DNA of 37,834 bases. Source: an uncultured Alphaproteobacteria bacterium (lineage in GTDB: Bacteria; Pseudomonadota; Alphaproteobacteria; Methylaequorales; Methylaequoraceae). Position 1 is the stretch's first letter; each line of letters starts with the position of its first letter. Shown piece by piece: positions 32,583 through 37,834 of this stretch. The stretch lies in assembly GCA_902563305.1 (NCBI GenBank), contig CACEWP010000011.1, positions 1 through 37,834 of the forward strand, given 5' to 3'. The position numbers were made by a program, and so were the translations under genes. The notes under the pieces are model-generated. The model did no database searches, was not told the origin of the DNA, and saw only the letters and a list, made by a program, of their open reading frames with translations.

Positions 32583-35500
32583 ATGAATGAATTGTTGAAG
32601 TTAATTGAAAAACCAAGTTTTGTGAACTTTGATCACTTAAGAATCTCTATTGCTAGTCCAGACGAGATAATTTCATGGTCACATGGAGAAATAAAAAAAC
32701 CAGAAACAATTAACTATCGAACATTTAAACCAGAAAGAAGCGGTTTATTTTGTGCTAGAATTTTTGGTCCTATCAAAGACTACGAATGCGTTTGTGGTAA
32801 ATATAAAAGGATGAAGTTTAAAGGCATTATTTGTGAAAAATGCGGTGTTGAGGTAACACTTACAAAAGTTAGAAGAGAGAGAATGGGTCACATACCACTT
32901 GCTGCTCCAGTTGCGCACATTTGGTTTTTAAAATCCCTGCCTAGCAGAATTGGTCTTCTATTAGACTTGGCATTAAAAGATTTAGAAAAAGTTCTTTATT
33001 TTGAGAGTTTTATTGTAACTGAGCCAGGAATGGTAAAATCTTTGAAAAAATTTCAAATTTTAACAGATGATGAGAATTCACAGTATAAAGAAGAATATGG
33101 TGATAGCTTCCAAAGTATGATAGGTGCTGAAGCTATACAAAAACTTCTTTCAGAAGTAAATTTAGAAGAGGAACAGAAAATTGTTAGAGAAGAATTAGCA
33201 TCAACTTCTTCTGAAACAAAAAAAAAAAAATTAGTCAAGAGATTAAAACTTGTTGAGGCTTTTTTAGGGTCTAAGTTAAAACCAGAGTGGATGATTTTAA
33301 ATGTAATACCAGTTATTCCACCTGAGTTAAGGCCTTTAGTTCCGCTTGATGGAGGAAGATTTGCAACATCTGACCTTAATGACTTATATAGACGAGTTAT
33401 CAATAGAAACAATAGATTACAAAGATTATTAACATTAAAGGCACCTGATATAATAGTTAGAAATGAAAAAAGAATGCTCCAGGAAGCATGTGATGCCCTC
33501 TTTGATAATGGAAGAAGAGGAAGAGTTATTACAGGTACAAATAAAAGACCTCTAAAGTCTCTTTCTGATATGTTAAAGGGTAAACAAGGCAGATTTAGAC
33601 AAAACCTATTAGGTAAAAGGGTTGATTACTCTGGAAGATCGGTTATTGTGGTAGGACCCGAACTAAAGCTTCATCAGTGTGGAATTCCAAAAAAAATGGC
33701 AATAGAGTTATTTAAACCATTTATTTATTCAAAGTTAGAAAAATATAACCTTGCCACAACAGTTAAAGCGGCAAAAAAAATGGTAGAAAAAGAAAGGCCA
33801 GAGGTTTGGGATATTCTTGCTGAAGTCATAAGAGAACATCCAGTTTTGCTAAATCGAGCTCCCACTCTTCATAGACTTGGTATTCAAGCATTCGAACCAA
33901 TATTGATTGAAGGTAAAGCAATACAATTGCATCCACTTGTTTGCACAGCATTTAACGCCGATTTTGACGGTGATCAAATGGCCGTTCATGTTCCGCTTTC
34001 ACTCGAATCCCAACTAGAGGCAAGAGTTTTAATGATGTCTACAAACAATATTTTATCACCTGCAAACGGTAAACCAATTATTGTGCCATCTCAGGATATG
34101 ATATTGGGGTTATATTATCTTAGTTTGATGAGTCCAGATGGTAAAGGAGAGGGAATGATTTTTTCCTCAGTAGAAGAACTTTTAGCAGCCATTGATCAAA
34201 AAAATGTCTCTCTTCATTCAAAAATTAGATGTAGATTTAATACTGTTAACGAAAATTTTGAACCTATTTCACAAACTGTTTCAACTACTCCAGGAAGAAT
34301 GTTGTTAAGCGAAGTTTTACCTAAACACCCTAAGGTTAGCTTTGAGATCATTAACAAAGTTTTAACTAAGAAAGAAATCAGTAATGCTATCGATTTAGTT
34401 TACAGGCATTGTGGACAGAAAAAAACTGTTATTTTTGCAGATAAATTGATGGAAATCGGTTTTAGAGAAGCTTGTAAAGCTGGTATTTCATTTGGAAAAG
34501 ATGATCTTTTAATACCTAAAACTAAATCGAATCTTCTTGATGAAACTGAAACTAAAGTTAAATCGTATGAAAAGCAATACTCTGAGGGACTTATAACTAA
34601 AGGGGAGAAATATAATAAAGTTGTTGATGCTTGGGCAAAGTGTTCGGATTCTGTCGCAAATGAAATGATGAAAATCCTTGTTCCTCAAGAAAAAGATAAA
34701 GTTGAAAACTTTAATTCGGTTTATATGATGGCTGACTCAGGAGCAAGAGGCTCTGCAGCCCAATTAAAACAGTTATCTGGTATGAGAGGGTTAATGGCAA
34801 AACCTTCTGGCGAAATTATTGAAACACCTATTGTGTCCAATTTTAAAGAAGGCTTAACTGTTTTAGAATACTTTAATTCAAGTCATGGCGCTAGAAAAGG
34901 ATTAGCAGATACGGCTTTAAAAACAGCTAACTCTGGTTATCTTACGCGAAGGCTTGTCGATGTAGCACAAGACTCAATTATAACTGTTGCTGATTGTTTT
35001 ACTTCGAAGTTTATCACACTAAGAGAACTTGTTGAAGGTGGAGAGGTTGTTGAACCTCTCTCAGAGAGAGTTTTAGGAAGAACGTTAGCTGAAGACCTCA
35101 TTGATAAAAAAAATAATAAGGTTATTGCTAAGACTGGTGATATTGTTTCAGAAGAGCATTTATTATTAATTGACCAAGCTGGATTTGAAGAAATTAAAGT
35201 GAGATCAGTTTTAAGTTGTGAAGCTGAATTTGGTGTTTGTGCAAAATGTTATGGAAGAGATCTTGCCAGAGGAACTCAAGTTAATGTGGGTGAGGCAGTT
35301 GGCGTGATTGCTGCTCAGTCAATAGGTGAGCCAGGAACCCAACTTACAATGAGGACTTTTCATATTGGAGGTGCCGCACAGAAAGGTACTGAAATTTCAA
35401 ATATTGAGTCAAAAGTCAATGGTAAAGTTAAATATTTAAATTTAAAGTCAGCTGTAGACAGTTCAGGAAGTGAAATTAACATGTCAAGAAATGCTTCCCT

Positions 35501-36734
35501 TTTAATATTAGATGAAAATAAAAAAGAAAAAGCTAAGCATAGGATTCCTTTCGGAAGTAAAATCAATTTTAAAGATAATGAAAATGTAAAGGCGAGTGAT
35601 ATTATTGCTGAGTGGGACCCATTTACATTACCAATAATTTCACAAATAAATGGTATTGTAAAATTTAAAGAGCTTGAGGAAGGCATTACAACAAGAGAGA
35701 TAATTGACGAGTCAACGGGACTCTCAAGTAATATTGTTATGGATTGGAAACAGCAAACAAAAAACCAAGATCTTGTTCCTAGGCTAGAAATTCACGATAA
35801 AAAATCTAATGGAAAAGCACTTGTCTTAGAAAATGGTAGTACAGCTAGCTACGAATTGACTGTCGATTCAATTATAAGTGTTAAAAATGATCAGAATGTA
35901 AAACAAGGTGACGTTATTGCAAGAGTTCCTAAAGAATCCAGTAAAACAAAAGATATTACTGGAGGCTTACCAAGAGTTGCTGAACTTTTTGAGGCTAGAA
36001 AACCAAAAGATCATGCAATAATTGCAGAAGTTTCAGGTAAAATTGAGTTTGGTAAAGATTATAAAATGAAACGAAAAATTTCTATTGTTCCTGAAAACAA
36101 AGATCTAAGCCCAGTTGAATATGTTATTTCCAAATCCAAGCATTTAACTGTTCAAGAGGGTGATGTTGTGGAAATTGGTGATATACTTGTTGATGGAAAT
36201 TCAGTTCCTCATGATATTCTTAGAGTTAAAGGTGTAGAAGCGCTAGCTACTTATCTAACTAAGGAAGTTCAAGACGTTTACAGGCTTCAGGGTGTTAAGA
36301 TTAACGATAAACATATTGAAGTTATAGTTAGACAAATGATGCAAAAAATAGAAGTCACAGATCCTGGTGAAACAACACTTTTGGCTGGTGAACAAATAAG
36401 TAGAAAAGAGTTTAATGAACAAAATATTTTAGCCAAAAAGGAAAATAGAAAAGAAGCGAAAGGTCATCAAATTTTGCTTGGAATTACAAAGGCATCATTA
36501 CAGACAGATAGTTTTGTTTCTGCTGCATCGTTTCAAGAAACTACGAGAGTTCTAACAGAGGCTTCTGTTTCAGGAAAAGTAGATAGTTTGATGGGTCTGA
36601 AAGAAAATGTGATAGTTGGAAGGTTGGTGCCTTGTGGGACAGGATCCTTTATGTCTCAAGTTAAAATTGAAGCTAATAAGAAAGATAAAGAGTTGTTAAG
36701 CAAAGCAACTCAAAATGAAGAAAAGGCATCTTAA
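32583..36734 (+). CDS. rpoC: DNA-directed RNA polymerase subunit beta'
   Basis: The 1383-residue protein has the N-terminal zinc ribbon [36 protein letters not shown], the catalytic [12 protein letters not shown] with three Mg-binding aspartates, the trigger-loop region [20 protein letters not shown] and the second zinc site [13 protein letters not shown]. It ends with a short Lys/Glu tail. A run of 13 A residues (33218-33230) encodes Lys-rich linker residues. An 11-T run follows the stop but no hairpin precedes it. Confidence 0.99.
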   Translation: MNELLKLIEKPSFVNFDHLRISIASPDEIISWSHGEIKKPETINYRTFKPERSGLFCARIFGPIKDYECVCGKYKRMKFKGIICEKCGVEVTLTKVRRERMGHIPLAAPVAHIWFLKSLPSRIGLLLDLALKDLEKVLYFESFIVTEPGMVKSLKKFQILTDDENSQYKEEYGDSFQSMIGAEAIQKLLSEVNLEEEQKIVREELASTSSETKKKKLVKRLKLVEAFLGSKLKPEWMILNVIPVIPPELRPLVPLDGGRFATSDLNDLYRRVINRNNRLQRLLTLKAPDIIVRNEKRMLQEACDALFDNGRRGRVITGTNKRPLKSLSDMLKGKQGRFRQNLLGKRVDYSGRSVIVVGPELKLHQCGIPKKMAIELFKPFIYSKLEKYNLATTVKAAKKMVEKERPEVWDILAEVIREHPVLLNRAPTLHRLGIQAFEPILIEGKAIQLHPLVCTAFNADFDGDQMAVHVPLSLESQLEARVLMMSTNNILSPANGKPIIVPSQDMILGLYYLSLMSPDGKGEGMIFSSVEELLAAIDQKNVSLHSKIRCRFNTVNENFEPISQTVSTTPGRMLLSEVLPKHPKVSFEIINKVLTKKEISNAIDLVYRHCGQKKTVIFADKLMEIGFREACKAGISFGKDDLLIPKTKSNLLDETETKVKSYEKQYSEGLITKGEKYNKVVDAWAKCSDSVANEMMKILVPQEKDKVENFNSVYMMADSGARGSAAQLKQLSGMRGLMAKPSGEIIETPIVSNFKEGLTVLEYFNSSHGARKGLADTALKTANSGYLTRRLVDVAQDSIITVADCFTSKFITLRELVEGGEVVEPLSERVLGRTLAEDLIDKKNNKVIAKTGDIVSEEHLLLIDQAGFEEIKVRSVLSCEAEFGVCAKCYGRDLARGTQVNVGEAVGVIAAQSIGEPGTQLTMRTFHIGGAAQKGTEISNIESKVNGKVKYLNLKSAVDSSGSEINMSRNASLLILDENKKEKAKHRIPFGSKINFKDNENVKASDIIAEWDPFTLPIISQINGIVKFKELEEGITTREIIDESTGLSSNIVMDWKQQTKNQDLVPRLEIHDKKSNGKALVLENGSTASYELTVDSIISVKNDQNVKQGDVIARVPKESSKTKDITGGLPRVAELFEARKPKDHAIIAEVSGKIEFGKDYKMKRKISIVPENKDLSPVEYVISKSKHLTVQEGDVVEIGDILVDGNSVPHDILRVKGVEALATYLTKEVQDVYRLQGVKINDKHIEVIVRQMMQKIEVTDPGETTLLAGEQISRKEFNEQNILAKKENRKEAKGHQILLGITKASLQTDSFVSAASFQETTRVLTEASVSGKVDSLMGLKENVIVGRLVPCGTGSFMSQVKIEANKKDKELLSKATQNEEKAS

Positions 36735-36754
36735 CACTTTTTTTTTTTCTATTG

Positions 36755-36782
36755 TTGACAGTATATGAAGATGTGTTAATTT
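36755..36782 (+). promoter_or_regulatory. Promoter for rpsL-rpsG-fusA
   Basis: A consensus TTGACA (36755-36760) is followed after 16 bases by TAATTT (36777-36782), which is preceded by TGT as in extended -10 promoters. The resulting leader would be about 57 bases and contain the palindrome TGGTTTTAAAACCA (36801-36814) and an AGAGG ribosome site before the ATG at 36846. Confidence 0.5.
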
Positions 36783-36845
36783 TCAACGAATAATTGGTAG
36801 TGGTTTTAAAACCAAACACAATTTTTTTTAAAAAAAAAGAGGAAA

Positions 36846-37217
36846 ATGCCTACTATTAACCAGCTTATAAGATCTCCTAGGTCTAAACAAATGAAAAGGA
36901 ATAAAGTTCCAGCCCTAGAGCGTTGCCCGCAAAAAAGAGGCGTGTGTACGAGAGTCTATACAACCACTCCAAAAAAACCTAACTCAGCATTGAGAAAAGT
37001 AGCTAGAGTTAAGTTAACTAACGGATTTGAAGTAACAAGTTATATTCCAGGTGAAGGTCATAATCTTCAAGAGCACTCAGTTGTTCTTATAAGAGGAGGA
37101 AGAGTTAAGGATCTACCTGGTGTTAGATATCACGTATTGAGAGGTATTCTTGATACAGAGGGTGTAAAAAATAGAAAGCAAAGAAGATCCAAATATGGAG
37201 CAAAAAGACCGAAGTAA
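36846..37217 (+). CDS. rpsL: 30S ribosomal protein S12
   Basis: The 123-residue protein has [11 protein letters not shown] at the start, the decoding loop [20 protein letters not shown] and [13 protein letters not shown]. The lysines in TPKKPNS and RVKDLPG, where streptomycin-resistance mutations occur, are wild type. It is the first gene of the str cluster; rpsG follows after 6 bases. Confidence 0.99.
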   Translation: MPTINQLIRSPRSKQMKRNKVPALERCPQKRGVCTRVYTTTPKKPNSALRKVARVKLTNGFEVTSYIPGEGHNLQEHSVVLIRGGRVKDLPGVRYHVLRGILDTEGVKNRKQRRSKYGAKRPK

Positions 37218-37697
<480 letters not shown>

Positions 37698-37701
37698 TAA
37701 A

Positions 37702-37834
37702 ATGACTAGAAAAACTGATTTAAATAATTATAGAAACATTGGTATTATGGCCCACATAGATGCCGGTAAGACCACGACAACAGAAAGAGTGCTTTACTAC
37801 ACAGGTGTTTCGCATAAAATCGGCGAAGTCCATG
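37702..37834 (+). CDS. fusA: Elongation factor G, N-terminal fragment
   Basis: Translation from the ATG at 37702 gives about 44 residues before the window ends: [20 protein letters not shown], then [20 protein letters not shown]. The P-loop AHIDAGKTT is diagnostic of EF-G, and the rpsL-rpsG-fusA order confirms it. The gene is cut only by the window edge. Confidence 0.97.
   Translation, partial: MTRKTDLNNYRNIGIMAHIDAGKTTTTERVLYYTGVSHKIGEVH

Noticed and set aside
36735-36750. Intrinsic terminator after rpoC
   Set aside because: The 11-T run has no GC-rich stem before it, so it does not meet the usual pattern.

Overview
The window looks like core chromosome of an AT-rich (about 30% G+C by eye), tightly packed alphaproteobacterium. 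Three points support this: the bamE / cytochrome bc1 chaperone / rpmF-plsX-fabH-ihfA-merR neighbourhood, the nusB-thiL-hppA and rplM-rpsI-argC runs, and tRNA genes beside secE-nusG-rplKAJL-rpoBC-rpsLG-fusA. Very short intergenic gaps, many 1-20 bp overlaps and strong A/T codon bias suggest a streamlined, free-living (SAR11- or HIMB59-like marine) lineage. That placement is inference. I see no phage, IS, integrase, CRISPR or defence genes.

Layout. 1-2366: riboflavin genes (ribD tail, ribE, a RibBA-type protein with a degenerate second domain, ribH). 2468-6034: nusB, thiL and the H+-pumping pyrophosphatase hppA. 6042-9916: lipoprotein bamE on the minus strand, diverging from a bc1-complex chaperone, then L32, plsX, fabH, ihfA and a small MerR regulator. 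9919-12852: tRNA-Pro, cutA, rplM-rpsI, argC and a gamma-carbonic-anhydrase-like protein. 12901-17897: an OmpA-like lipoprotein, homoserine dehydrogenase, PPi-dependent phosphofructokinase (minus strand) and recJ.

17894-24495: an unknown secreted protein, tRNA-Glu, then a minus-strand unit made of a cobalamin riboswitch, a TonB-dependent receptor and tonB. It diverges from msrA. A minus-strand trio follows (RlmB-type rRNA methylase, PNPOx-like flavoprotein, CPBP-type membrane protein), then tRNA-Tyr and an ArsC-family protein. 24557-37834: tRNA-Gly, tRNA-Trp, a sirtuin on the minus strand, and the secE-nusG-rplKAJL-rpoBC-rpsL-rpsG-fusA cluster, with fusA cut by the window end.

Themes. Pyrophosphate is used twice, by HppA to pump protons and by Pfp in glycolysis. 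Vitamin B12 import appears to be controlled by a riboswitch that covers both the receptor and its own TonB. Most of the window is ordinary housekeeping. I did not find a convincing new multi-gene system. The best leads are the cryptic RibBA domain, the riboswitch expression platform, the L10 leader structure, the interrupted tRNA-secE locus, the variant CPBP protein, and promoters lying almost on top of start codons.
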